Assembly (NCBI GenBank): GCA_963457535.1
Contig: OY734803.1
Span: forward strand, 992,001 to 1,056,000
Source: JAHRAW01 sp028066695
Lineage (GTDB): Bacteria > Pseudomonadota > Gammaproteobacteria > Arenicellales > Poriferihabitantaceae
Length of the DNA: 64,000 nucleotides
Direction: 5' to 3'
Below are positions 44,847 through 51,863 of the stretch, in pieces; position 1 is the first letter of the stretch, and the number at the start of each line of letters is the position of its first letter. The notes below the pieces were generated by a model. It was not told where the DNA came from, did no database searches, and saw only the letters and a list, made by a program, of their open reading frames with translations. The position numbers and the translations under genes were made by a program.

Positions 44847-46060
44847 TTTCCAAACGCCGGCGCCGGGTGCGCGCCGCGCACTTCGTTGCCGGCCTCCGGC
44901 GCGTCCGGCACCAAATACGAAAGCGCGAGCGAGCCGGCGGCGAGCGCCGCGCCGCACAAAAACACCGCGGCCGGCGAATGCAGCCACAGCAGGCCGAGCA
45001 CGGCCGGCAGCACCACCGCGGCGATGTGGTTGATGGTGAACGCGACGCCGGCGGTGGAGGCGATGTCGGCCGGGTCGGCGATTTTTTGGAAGTAACTGTG
45101 CATGGCGATTGCCAGCGCGAAGAACACATGGTCGGCGATGTAGAGCAGCGCGGCGATTCCGGCGTGCTGCACGAACGCGTAACTCGCGAAAATCACGATC
45201 AGCCCGGCGTATTCAAACAGCAGCGCGCGCCGCTCGCCCCATTTTCCGACGAGTTTTCCGATGAGCGGCGCGAAGTAAATGTTGATCGCGCAGTTCACCA
45301 GAAACAGCATGGTCAGCGCGGCCGCGCCGTAGCCGAACCGCTCCACCATCAAAAACCCGGCGAACACCACGAAGATCTGGCGGCGCGCGCCGGACAAAAA
45401 TGTCAGCGCGTAATACAGCCAGTAGCGGCGGCGCAGGATGAGTTTTTTGCGCTGCTCGTGTTTTTGCGGAAAGTGCGGGTATGCGACAGCCGCGAACAAA
45501 ACCAGCGCGCAGGTCAGCCCGCCGGCGACGATGTAGACATTTTTGTAATCCAAATCCAGCACGGTGAGGCCGGCGTAAATCAGCGCGAACGCGAGCAGCG
45601 AGGTGAACGAGCCGACCGCGATCAAATTCCCCAGCACTTGCGGCGTGCGCGGTTTTTCAATCCATTGCAGCGACAGCGATTTGTTCATGGTCTCGTAATA
45701 GTGAAACCCGACCGACATCAGCGCGGTGGTGCAATACAAACCGAGCGCGTAGGGGAAAAACCCGGTCAGCGCGACACCGGCGCCGAGCAGCAGCAGCGAC
45801 ACCAGTGCCAGCGTTTGTTCGCGCATGAAAATCAAAAGGAAAATCGCCGCGAACGCCATGAAACCCGGAATTTCGCGGATGCTTTGCATCAGCCCGAACT
45901 GCGCGCCGTCAAACCCGGCTCGTTCCACCGCGAAGTTGTTGATCAGCGCAAACCAGGTCGCCGACGACAGCGGCATGGCCGCGGCCATCAGCATCAGCAG
46001 AAATTCGGGGCTGCGCCAGTTCAGGCGGAGTTTTTGCAGGATGAATTGCATGGGGAACAT
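44843..46060 (-). CDS. MFS transporter of unknown substrate
   Basis: A 405-residue major facilitator superfamily protein with about twelve hydrophobic segments arranged in two halves and a basic loop between them (HEQRKKLILRRRYW). The N-terminal half contains an aromatic segment, SIREIPGFMAF. Substrate unknown. The stop overlaps the rlmE ATG, an unusual arrangement that implies translational coupling to an rRNA methyltransferase gene. It is divergent from the esterase gene. Confidence 0.85.
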   Translation of the reverse strand: MFPMQFILQKLRLNWRSPEFLLMLMAAAMPLSSATWFALINNFAVERAGFDGAQFGLMQSIREIPGFMAFAAIFLLIFMREQTLALVSLLLLGAGVALTGFFPYALGLYCTTALMSVGFHYYETMNKSLSLQWIEKPRTPQVLGNLIAVGSFTSLLAFALIYAGLTVLDLDYKNVYIVAGGLTCALVLFAAVAYPHFPQKHEQRKKLILRRRYWLYYALTFLSGARRQIFVVFAGFLMVERFGYGAAALTMLFLVNCAINIYFAPLIGKLVGKWGERRALLFEYAGLIVIFASYAFVQHAGIAALLYIADHVFFALAIAMHSYFQKIADPADIASTAGVAFTINHIAAVVLPAVLGLLWLHSPAAVFLCGAALAAGSLALSYLVPDAPEAGNEVRGAHPAPAFGK

Positions 46061-46127
46061 TTACCGGGAGTTTTTTCTGCGGGAATTGTAGCGCGCGCCG
46101 CTTTTTCGGTTGCTGTATTGTGCAGCG

Positions 46128-46835
46128 ATGCGCGTGAAAAACTTTGGCGGCTTGGATGTCCGCTTGACCGGCGGCGCCGACGGAGACGGCGGCGGCGACG
46201 AAACTGCGGTCATTTTACTGCACGGCTTCGGCGCGCCCGGAGACGACCTGGTTCCGCTGTCGCAGGCGGTGCGCGTTCCAAAAGAGACGCGCTTTGCGTT
46301 TCCGGCGGCGCCGCTGAAATTGGACGGCGGCTTTGGCGGGCGCGCGTGGTGGATGCTGGACATTGAAAAATTCGCCGCCGATGTCGCAAGCGGCAGGCGG
46401 CACGACACGCGCATCGCGCCGCCGGGATTAAGCGAGGCGCGCGAAAAAATTCTGGCGATGCTGGAGGCGATGGAGGCCGAATGGGGCCTGCCGCCCGGCG
46501 GCGCGTTTCTCGGCGGCTTTTCACAGGGCGCGATGCTGGCCTGCGATGTCGCCGCGCAAAGCGCGCGGGATTTTGCCGGGCTGATCGTCATGTCCGGCGG
46601 CATCACCGCCGAGGAGGAATGGGAAACCGGCTGGCCGGCGCGCGCCGGTCTGCCGGTGTTTCAAAGTCATGGGACCGATGATCCGCTGCTTGCGTATGAC
46701 ATTGCGGAGCGGTTGCGCGATTCGCTGCGCGGGCATGGGTTGCAGGTGGAGTGGCGGGGGTTTCGTGGGGGGCATGAGATTCCGATGGGGGTGGTGGAGG
46801 GGGTTGGGGAGTTTATTAATGGAGAATGCGGGTAA
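46128..46835 (+). CDS. Phospholipase/carboxylesterase-family alpha/beta hydrolase
   Basis: A 235-residue alpha/beta hydrolase of the carboxylesterase (YpfH-like) family. Nucleophile Ser is in GGFSQGAML, with Asp in SHGTDDPLLAYD and His in RGGHEIPM; ILLHGFGAPGDDLVPL forms the oxyanion region. It could hydrolyse acyl esters or acyl-ACP-type substrates, though a BioH role is unproven. The ATG at 46128 is chosen over 46110. The last 100 bases switch to G-rich codons unlike the rest of the gene. Confidence 0.85.
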   Translation: MRVKNFGGLDVRLTGGADGDGGGDETAVILLHGFGAPGDDLVPLSQAVRVPKETRFAFPAAPLKLDGGFGGRAWWMLDIEKFAADVASGRRHDTRIAPPGLSEAREKILAMLEAMEAEWGLPPGGAFLGGFSQGAMLACDVAAQSARDFAGLIVMSGGITAEEEWETGWPARAGLPVFQSHGTDDPLLAYDIAERLRDSLRGHGLQVEWRGFRGGHEIPMGVVEGVGEFINGECG

Positions 46836-46860
46836 GTGTGCATTGTTGGGCCGTGCTTGC

Positions 46861-46888
46861 GCGCGTAACCGAAATTTCGGTTACGCGC
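46861..46888. repeat. Perfect 28-base palindrome at the edge of a low-GC islet
   Basis: GCGCGTAACCGAAA followed directly by its reverse complement TTTCGGTTACGCGC. It lies between the convergent esterase and DUF4145-like genes and includes the last codons and stop of the latter. It could form a cruciform or act as a transcription stop, though no T-run follows on either side. It also marks the compositional boundary, so a recombination scar is possible. Confidence 0.7.
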
Positions 46889-48089
46889 TGTATAAAGTGC
46901 TGATGATTTTGCTGATTTCATCAATGCACTTTTTCGCTTGACTTTTGCTTCGGATAAACTCTCCGCCCTCGTGCATAACGCGATTCCCATAATCGGTCAC
47001 GAGTTCCATACTCTCTTTCAATTCAGGGAATGCCTCCGCCGCAATTGAAGTCAATTGGCTGATTTTTTTGCCTCGCATTTCTACCTCCTTGTCCAAGCGC
47101 TTTGAAAACAGAGATTTCCGGTGAATCAAAGCGTATTCCAGGAGGCAACGAGACAACGCAAACACAGACAGCCAGTGTCCGAATACAAAGGAACGCAGGA
47201 TTTCACGCACTCGATCTTGGATACGAGTCGGTATGTTTTTCATCGGATGCGCCACGATGACCGGAGACAGTTCTTTCTCGTTTTCATACCAATCACCGGG
47301 AGCAAAATAGTCTTTGTCGAGAAGATTCGAGAAGACTGACATGAGTCCGGTATGATGGTTGCACTCTGCGAGATGCTCATCTGCATCATCAGAGACATAG
47401 CATCCATAGGTGTCGGGAAGATGCTCTTCTTTTATCAAATCATAAAGTACAACAAAGGCATGATCGAAACTCAGCGGGCGCTTAAATCCCGCGTCATCGG
47501 AAGTATCCGACCACGAACTCAAGTCTTCAAGGCATTGGATTTCTTTGATGTGTGCGCTCAACCATCCATTGCGCGCGAGCTTCTCGTACGCAGACATGTT
47601 GCGGTTAATGTCGCCTTGCAGCACCGCAGGCATACGAGCATACTCATATCCCGATGCTTCAAATTCTGATGCGCCAGGATGAAGCATACGCGCGATTTCT
47701 ATCTCAACGCGCATGCGCGTCGGCATATGCGACAAATTGATGAGTCCACTTACTTTTTCGATAAAAGACGGGTACTTGTTGTAGTAGAAATTGAAATTCT
47801 CGCTTTTTGCAAGCGTGCCATCATCGGACTTTCCCGCGGCGTAAAAATTCCCGCCTTTCACGGACCACATTTGTGCGCCCAAGTCGGCAATGACTTTTTC
47901 CACGTAATACTCGCCATACGCGACAATGTTCCAGAGTTGCTCTTCAACATTCTTAGCCTTTGCCTCCGGGAGGAGATCGCTGAGACTGTTAATGCCCTGC
48001 AAATCGGGCTCAATTTTCGCGACTTTTTGGCGCAAAAATGCCAGCGCCTCAGCGGCGCGCTGCATGTATTGGTCAGGTTTCTTGCTCAT
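46881..48089 (-). CDS. Unknown protein with DUF4145-like C-terminal region, low-GC islet
   Basis: A 402-residue soluble protein. Most of it is unrecognised. The C-terminal 120 residues (FVFGHWLSVFALSRCLLEYAL, then ELKESMELVTDYGNRVMHEGG and AKKCIDEISKI) resemble the DUF4145/HEPN-like helical segments found in restriction and defence proteins. No catalytic RxxxxH motif of a classical HEPN nuclease is evident. AGAGAGGA precedes the ATG at 48089. Base composition is far lower in GC than neighbouring genes, and codons ending in A/T are common, so acquisition by transfer is likely. Function unknown. Confidence 0.78.
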   Translation of the reverse strand: MSKKPDQYMQRAAEALAFLRQKVAKIEPDLQGINSLSDLLPEAKAKNVEEQLWNIVAYGEYYVEKVIADLGAQMWSVKGGNFYAAGKSDDGTLAKSENFNFYYNKYPSFIEKVSGLINLSHMPTRMRVEIEIARMLHPGASEFEASGYEYARMPAVLQGDINRNMSAYEKLARNGWLSAHIKEIQCLEDLSSWSDTSDDAGFKRPLSFDHAFVVLYDLIKEEHLPDTYGCYVSDDADEHLAECNHHTGLMSVFSNLLDKDYFAPGDWYENEKELSPVIVAHPMKNIPTRIQDRVREILRSFVFGHWLSVFALSRCLLEYALIHRKSLFSKRLDKEVEMRGKKISQLTSIAAEAFPELKESMELVTDYGNRVMHEGGEFIRSKSQAKKCIDEISKIISTLYSA

Positions 48090-48194
48090 TGTTTTCCTCT
48101 CTTAATGTATCGGTTAAGTTTTAGCGTATTTCCAAGTCGCAATACGAGATGCAGTTTGCGTAAAACAGCTTGGCATGGTTGTTTTCACCACCCT

Positions 48195-48437
48195 TTACTT
48201 CTTATTTCTGCGCTTTTTAGATCTTCTACGCTTTTTAGATCTTCTACGCTTTTTAGATCTTCTGTGCTCTGCAGATTTTTTGCGCCCTGCAGATTTGCAG
48301 GTAACAACGAAATATACTGCGAGACATGCTACGAGAAATGCTATCAAATATACTGCATCACCACTCTCAAACAGCGGTCTGAGAAGTACCAGCACTACTT
48401 CAATAGCAAGCTCTGTTGCAATGTTTCGGATAATCAT
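48195..48437 (-). CDS. Small membrane protein with repetitive basic tail
   Basis: An 80-residue protein with two hydrophobic segments (about 10-22 and 28-46) joined by a short acidic loop, then a very basic C terminus rich in Arg, Lys and Ser. GAGG lies 6 bases before the ATG at 48437; an ATG at 48449 is an alternative. A good promoter lies upstream, supporting a real gene. Three 18-base repeats encode the tail. No family recognised. It precedes the DUF4145-like gene in the same direction by about 105 bases and may belong with it. Confidence 0.55.
   Translation of the reverse strand: MIIRNIATELAIEVVLVLLRPLFESGDAVYLIAFLVACLAVYFVVTCKSAGRKKSAEHRRSKKRRRSKKRRRSKKRRNKK
48211..48264. repeat. Three tandem 18-base repeats
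   Basis: Unit CGCTTTTTAGATCTTCTA at 48211-48228 and 48229-48246, and with one change at 48247-48264. On the minus strand each copy encodes an R-R-S-K-K-R hexapeptide of the small membrane protein's tail. Near-identity implies recent expansion. Confidence 0.9.
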
Positions 48438-48492
48438 GGTTGTCCTCATCGGTTGAAAAAAATTTCGGAATTTCCGCGCAAACGACCATTCG

Positions 48493-48521
48493 TATGTAGC
48501 AGAGGATACTGGGCTTGTCAA
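48493..48521 (-). promoter_or_regulatory. Predicted promoter of the small membrane protein gene
   Basis: On the minus strand: TTGACA (48521-48516), 17 bases, TACATA (48498-48493), with a TGC just before the -10. The leader would be about 50 bases. Confidence 0.55.
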
Positions 48522-48618
48522 GCATTTTATTGAATTTTTTTCGATCATGGTTGCCCTCGATTTTTGCCGCATCAAACGGCCGGTTGATTCTGCAGAGTGC
48601 TTTATGCCGCACAGTCCG

Positions 48619-49134
48619 CTACTTCTTCGCCTCTTTCTCCCCGCCTTTTCCGGACTTCTTTTTCTTCTCCGCCTTTTTGTCCGCTTTCTCCTCCGCTTTT
48701 CCCGACGCTTTTTTCGCCTCTTTCTTTTCCCCCTCACCCGCTTTCCCAGCATCGCCGGCACCGTCCTCGCCGCCGAGGTCGCGGCCGACCAACTGCACAT
48801 AGGCCATCGGCGCGGCGTCGCCGGCGCGGTAGCCGCATTTGAGGATGCGCAGATAGCCGCCGGGACGGTCGGCGAAGTGGGGGCCCAATTCCTCAAACAA
48901 TTTGCCGACCACCGCGTGGTCGCGCAGGCGCGCGTAGGCGGCGCGGCGGTTGGAAAGAGCGGAATTTTTGGCGAGGGTGATCAGCGGCTCGGCGACGCGG
49001 CGCAATTCCTTCGCCTTGGGCAGCGTGGTCTTGATCTGCTCGTGGCGAAACAGCGCGGCCGCCAGATTGGCGAACATCGCTTTTCGGTGGGCGCTCGTGC
49101 GGTTTAAGCGGCGCCCGGATTTTCGGTGGCGCAT
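48619..49134 (-). CDS. rplQ: Ribosomal protein L17 with Lys/Glu-rich C-terminal extension
   Basis: L17 of the large subunit: MRHRKSGRRLNRTSAHRKAM start, YVQLVGRDLG end of core near residue 119. A 52-residue tail of Gly, Glu, Lys and Ala follows, making 171 residues against a usual 120-130. It is the last gene of the alpha operon, 3 bases after rpoA. Confidence 0.96.
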   Translation of the reverse strand: MRHRKSGRRLNRTSAHRKAMFANLAAALFRHEQIKTTLPKAKELRRVAEPLITLAKNSALSNRRAAYARLRDHAVVGKLFEELGPHFADRPGGYLRILKCGYRAGDAAPMAYVQLVGRDLGGEDGAGDAGKAGEGEKKEAKKASGKAEEKADKKAEKKKKSGKGGEKEAKK

Positions 49135-49137
49135 GGC

Positions 49138-50256
49138 TTACAACCTGGAACTGAAGCCGCCGTCGTCGCCGCCGCCCATGCCGCCGTGACCGCCGATACC
49201 ACCGTGACCGCCAATGCCGCCGTGGCCGCCCATGCCGCCGCCGCCATGACCGCCGCCGCCATGCCCCTCGTTCTTTTCCACCAGCGACAGCGGCGGCCAG
49301 TTTTCCAACTCGGTGCCGAGTTCCAAGCCGCGCTGCGCGAGGACATCCTTGATTTCGGTCAGCGATTTTTTGCCGAGGTTCGGTGTGCGCAGCAACTCCA
49401 TTTCGGTGTGCTGCACCAGGTCGCCGATGTAGTAGATGCTCTCGGCTTTCAGGCAGTTCGCCGAGCGCACCGTGAGTTCCAGTTCGTCCACCGGCTTTAA
49501 GAGTTCCGGGTTGATTTCCGGCTCCTCCACCGGGCGGCTCTTCGCCATCGCCTCTTCCAGATTGACGAACACCGAGATCTGGTCGTGCAGGATGGTGGCG
49601 GCGCGCTTGACCGCGCTTTCCGGGTCAATGGAGCCGTTGGAGCGGATGTCCAGAATCAGGCGGTCCATGTCGGTGCGCTGCTCCACGCGCGCGTCCTCCA
49701 CCTGGTAGGAAATCCGGTCAATCGGGCTGAACGACGCGTCCAGATGAATCACGCCGACCGCGCGCGTCTCGTCGGCGTCCTGCAGGCGGCTCTCGGCGGT
49801 CTCGTAGCCGCGCCCGCGGCACACGGTGAGTTCCATGTCCAGTTCGCCGTCCTGCGACAGCGTGGCGATGTGGTGCGACGGGTCCACCACTTCCACATCG
49901 TCAATCAACTCAATGTCGGAGGCGGTGACCGCGCCGGGCCCCTGCTTTTTCAGGCGCAGCACCGCGTGCTCGCGCGTGTGCATTTTCAGCACCAGGCTTT
50001 TCAGGTTGAGCAGGATGTCAATGACATCCTCCTGCACGCCTTCCAGCGCGGCGTATTCGTGCAGCACGCCCTCAATGCGCACTTCGGTGACCGCGCAGCC
50101 GGGCATGGACGACAGCATGATGCGGCGCAGCGCGTTGCCGAGCGTGTAGCCGAAGCCGCGCTCCAGCGGTTCAATGGTGATGCGCGCGCGCCGGTCGTCC
50201 AGGTTTTTCGACTCCACCATGCGCGGCCGAATAAAATCTGCGGTTGAGTCCTGCAT
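49138..50256 (-). CDS. rpoA: RNA polymerase alpha subunit with Gly/His-rich C-terminal tail
   Basis: A 372-residue alpha subunit. The N-terminal dimerisation domain has ERGFGYTLGNALRRIMLSS; the C-terminal domain has VRSANCLKAESIYYIGDL and LGKKSLTEIKDVL, the DNA- and activator-binding HhH region. Standard alpha ends near residue 329; here residues 331-372 (49141-49266) form a tail of Gly with five His and several Met/Ile, ending DDGGFSSRL. No frameshift is needed: the frame is continuous and ends in TAA. The ATG at 50256 (MQDSTADF) is the family start. Confidence 0.96.
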   Translation of the reverse strand: MQDSTADFIRPRMVESKNLDDRRARITIEPLERGFGYTLGNALRRIMLSSMPGCAVTEVRIEGVLHEYAALEGVQEDVIDILLNLKSLVLKMHTREHAVLRLKKQGPGAVTASDIELIDDVEVVDPSHHIATLSQDGELDMELTVCRGRGYETAESRLQDADETRAVGVIHLDASFSPIDRISYQVEDARVEQRTDMDRLILDIRSNGSIDPESAVKRAATILHDQISVFVNLEEAMAKSRPVEEPEINPELLKPVDELELTVRSANCLKAESIYYIGDLVQHTEMELLRTPNLGKKSLTEIKDVLAQRGLELGTELENWPPLSLVEKNEGHGGGGHGGGGMGGHGGIGGHGGIGGHGGMGGGDDGGFSSRL

Positions 50257-50293
50257 TTGCTTTGCCTCGTGTGCGAATTGGTTGAAGGGGCGC

Positions 50294-50917
50294 TTACTTG
50301 GAGTAGAGCGCGACCACCAGGGCCTCGTTGATGTCCGGCGACAAATCGCCGCGCTCGGGCAGCGAGCGGAACTGCCCCTTGACCGCCTTGATGTCGACTT
50401 CCACCCACGGAACGAAGCCGACCTGCTCGCCGATTTCCAGCGCCGAACTGATGCGCAGTTGTTTCTTGCACTTCTCCACGATTTCAATTTCATCGCCCGG
50501 CTTGACCTGGTAGGAGGGCACATTGACCTTGGTGCCGTTGACTTGCACCGATTTGTGGCTGACCAGTTGCCGCGACTCGGCGCGGGTTACGCCGAAGCCC
50601 ATGCGGTAGACGACGTTGTCCAGCCGCGATTCCAGCAACTGCAGCAGGTTGAGGCCGGTGGAGCCGGGGATGCGCGCCGCGGTTTTGTAGTAGTTGCGGA
50701 ACTGCTTCTCCAGAATGCCGTACATGCGGCGCAGTTTTTGCTTCTCGCGAAGTTGCGTGCCGTAGACGGTGGTGCGCGGGCGGCGCGCGCTCGGCTTGAC
50801 CCCGGGCGCGCGGTCAAATTTGCATTTGCTGTTGATCTGGCGCGCCGGGCTTTTCAGGAACAAGTCGGTTCCTTCGCGGCGCGCGAGTTTGCAGGTGGGT
50901 CCGGTGTATCGTGCCAT
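50294..50917 (-). CDS. rpsD: Ribosomal protein S4
   Basis: A 207-residue primary 16S rRNA-binding protein that in E. coli also represses the alpha operon. It has the start MARYTGPTCKLARREGTDL and the S4 RNA-binding domain LESRLDNVVYRMGFGVTRAESRQLVSHKSV (split here by residues about 90-120). Length is typical. It lies between rpsK and rpoA. Confidence 0.97.
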   Translation of the reverse strand: MARYTGPTCKLARREGTDLFLKSPARQINSKCKFDRAPGVKPSARRPRTTVYGTQLREKQKLRRMYGILEKQFRNYYKTAARIPGSTGLNLLQLLESRLDNVVYRMGFGVTRAESRQLVSHKSVQVNGTKVNVPSYQVKPGDEIEIVEKCKKQLRISSALEIGEQVGFVPWVEVDIKAVKGQFRSLPERGDLSPDINEALVVALYSK

Positions 50918-50929
50918 GGTTGCGGGCCC

Positions 50930-51325
50930 TCAGACGCGCCGCCGCTTCGGCGGGCGGCAGCCGTTGTGCGGAATCGGGGTGATGTCGGACATGGACTGGA
51001 TTTCAAAGCCGAGCGCGTTGAGCGCGCGCACCGCCGACTCGCGGCCGGGGCCGGGGCCCTTGATCTTCACTTCCAGTTGGCGCACGCCCATTTCCTGCGC
51101 GCGCTTGCCGCAGTTTTCGGCCGCGGTCTGCGCGGCGAACGGCGTGCTCTTGCGCGAGCCCTTGAAGCCGGAGTTGCCGGCCGAGGCCCAGCACAGCGTG
51201 TCGCCGTGCCGGTCGGAGATGGTGATGATGGTGTTGTTGAAGGTCGCGTGGATGTGCGCGATGCCTTCGGTCACATTTTTGCGCGCCTTGGCTTTCGCCT
51301 TCGGCTTCGGAGTGTCTTTTGCCAT
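50930..51325 (-). CDS. rpsK: Ribosomal protein S11
   Basis: A 131-residue platform protein of the small subunit. It has the start MAKDTPKPKAKAKARKNV and conserved GIAHIHATFNNTIITISD and TPIPHNGCRPPKRRRV C terminus. Gap to rpsM 12 bases; to rpsD 12 bases. Standard alpha-operon position. Confidence 0.97.
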   Translation of the reverse strand: MAKDTPKPKAKAKARKNVTEGIAHIHATFNNTIITISDRHGDTLCWASAGNSGFKGSRKSTPFAAQTAAENCGKRAQEMGVRQLEVKIKGPGPGRESAVRALNALGFEIQSMSDITPIPHNGCRPPKRRRV

Positions 51326-51337
51326 GCCCGGGTCCGG

Positions 51338-51694
51338 TTACTTTTTGACGATGCGGCGCGGGCCCTTGCGGGTGCGCGCGTTGGTTTTGGTGCGCTGCCC
51401 GCGCACCGGCAGGCCGCGGCGGTGGCGCAGCCCGCGGTAGGCGCCGAGGTCCATCAGGCGCTTGATGCTGACCGCGACTTCGCGGCGCAAATCGCCCTCC
51501 ACCCCGTATTGCGAAACCTGCGCGCGCAGTTTTTCCGCCTGCTCCTCGTTCAGGTCCTGCACCTTGGTGGCGCGGTCTATGCCGGCCGCGGCGCAGATCT
51601 TGCGCGCGGTGGAGCGCCCGATGCCGAAGATCGCGGTCAGGCCGATCTCTATGTGCTTGTGGTTCGGCAGGTTGATGCCGGCGATTCGCGCCAT
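51338..51694 (-). CDS. rpsM: Ribosomal protein S13
   Basis: A 118-residue protein of the subunit head contacting the large subunit and P-site tRNA. It starts MARIAGINLPNHKHIEIGLT at 51694 and ends with basic RTKTNARTRKGPRRIVKK. First gene of the alpha operon proper, 5 bases after rpmJ. Confidence 0.97.
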   Translation of the reverse strand: MARIAGINLPNHKHIEIGLTAIFGIGRSTARKICAAAGIDRATKVQDLNEEQAEKLRAQVSQYGVEGDLRREVAVSIKRLMDLGAYRGLRHRRGLPVRGQRTKTNARTRKGPRRIVKK

Positions 51695-51699
51695 GCTGC

Positions 51700-51813
51700 T
51701 CAGCCCTGCCGCTGCTTGTGGCGCGGGTCGCTGCAGATCACGCGCACCACGCGGCCGCGGCGGACGATCTTGCAGTTCCTGCACATTTTCTTCACCGAGG
51801 CGCGCACTTTCAT
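51700..51813 (-). CDS. rpmJ: Ribosomal protein L36 (zinc-binding form)
   Basis: A 37-residue protein: MKVRASVKKMCRNCKIVRRG followed by a zinc set Cys11, Cys14, Cys27 and His32 (C-x2-C-x12-C-x4-H). Too short for routine ORF calling but unmistakable. Its ATG overlaps the stop of a 17-codon mini-ORF that begins on the secY stop. Confidence 0.95.
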   Translation of the reverse strand: MKVRASVKKMCRNCKIVRRGRVVRVICSDPRHKQRQG

Positions 51814-51863
51814 CGTGCGGCCCCGCTTGCTTGGGTCATGTTCATGGTCATGGTCGTGTTCAT
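51810..51863 (-). other. Possible bridging mini-ORF between secY and rpmJ
   Basis: A 17-codon frame beginning MNTTMTMNMT. Its ATG overlaps the secY stop (TAATG) and its TGA overlaps the rpmJ ATG (ATGA). A GGAG lies about 9 bases before the ATG inside secY. It may only serve to carry ribosomes between genes. Expression not shown. Confidence 0.35.

Noticed and set aside
46881..48089. DUF4145-like gene considered as a HEPN ribonuclease toxin
   Set aside because: No RxxxxH catalytic motif is seen in the helical C-terminal region, so a toxin call is not supported.
48211..48264. Short direct repeats considered as a CRISPR array
   Set aside because: The units are 18 bases and directly adjacent with no spacers, and they lie in a coding frame. 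No cas genes are present.
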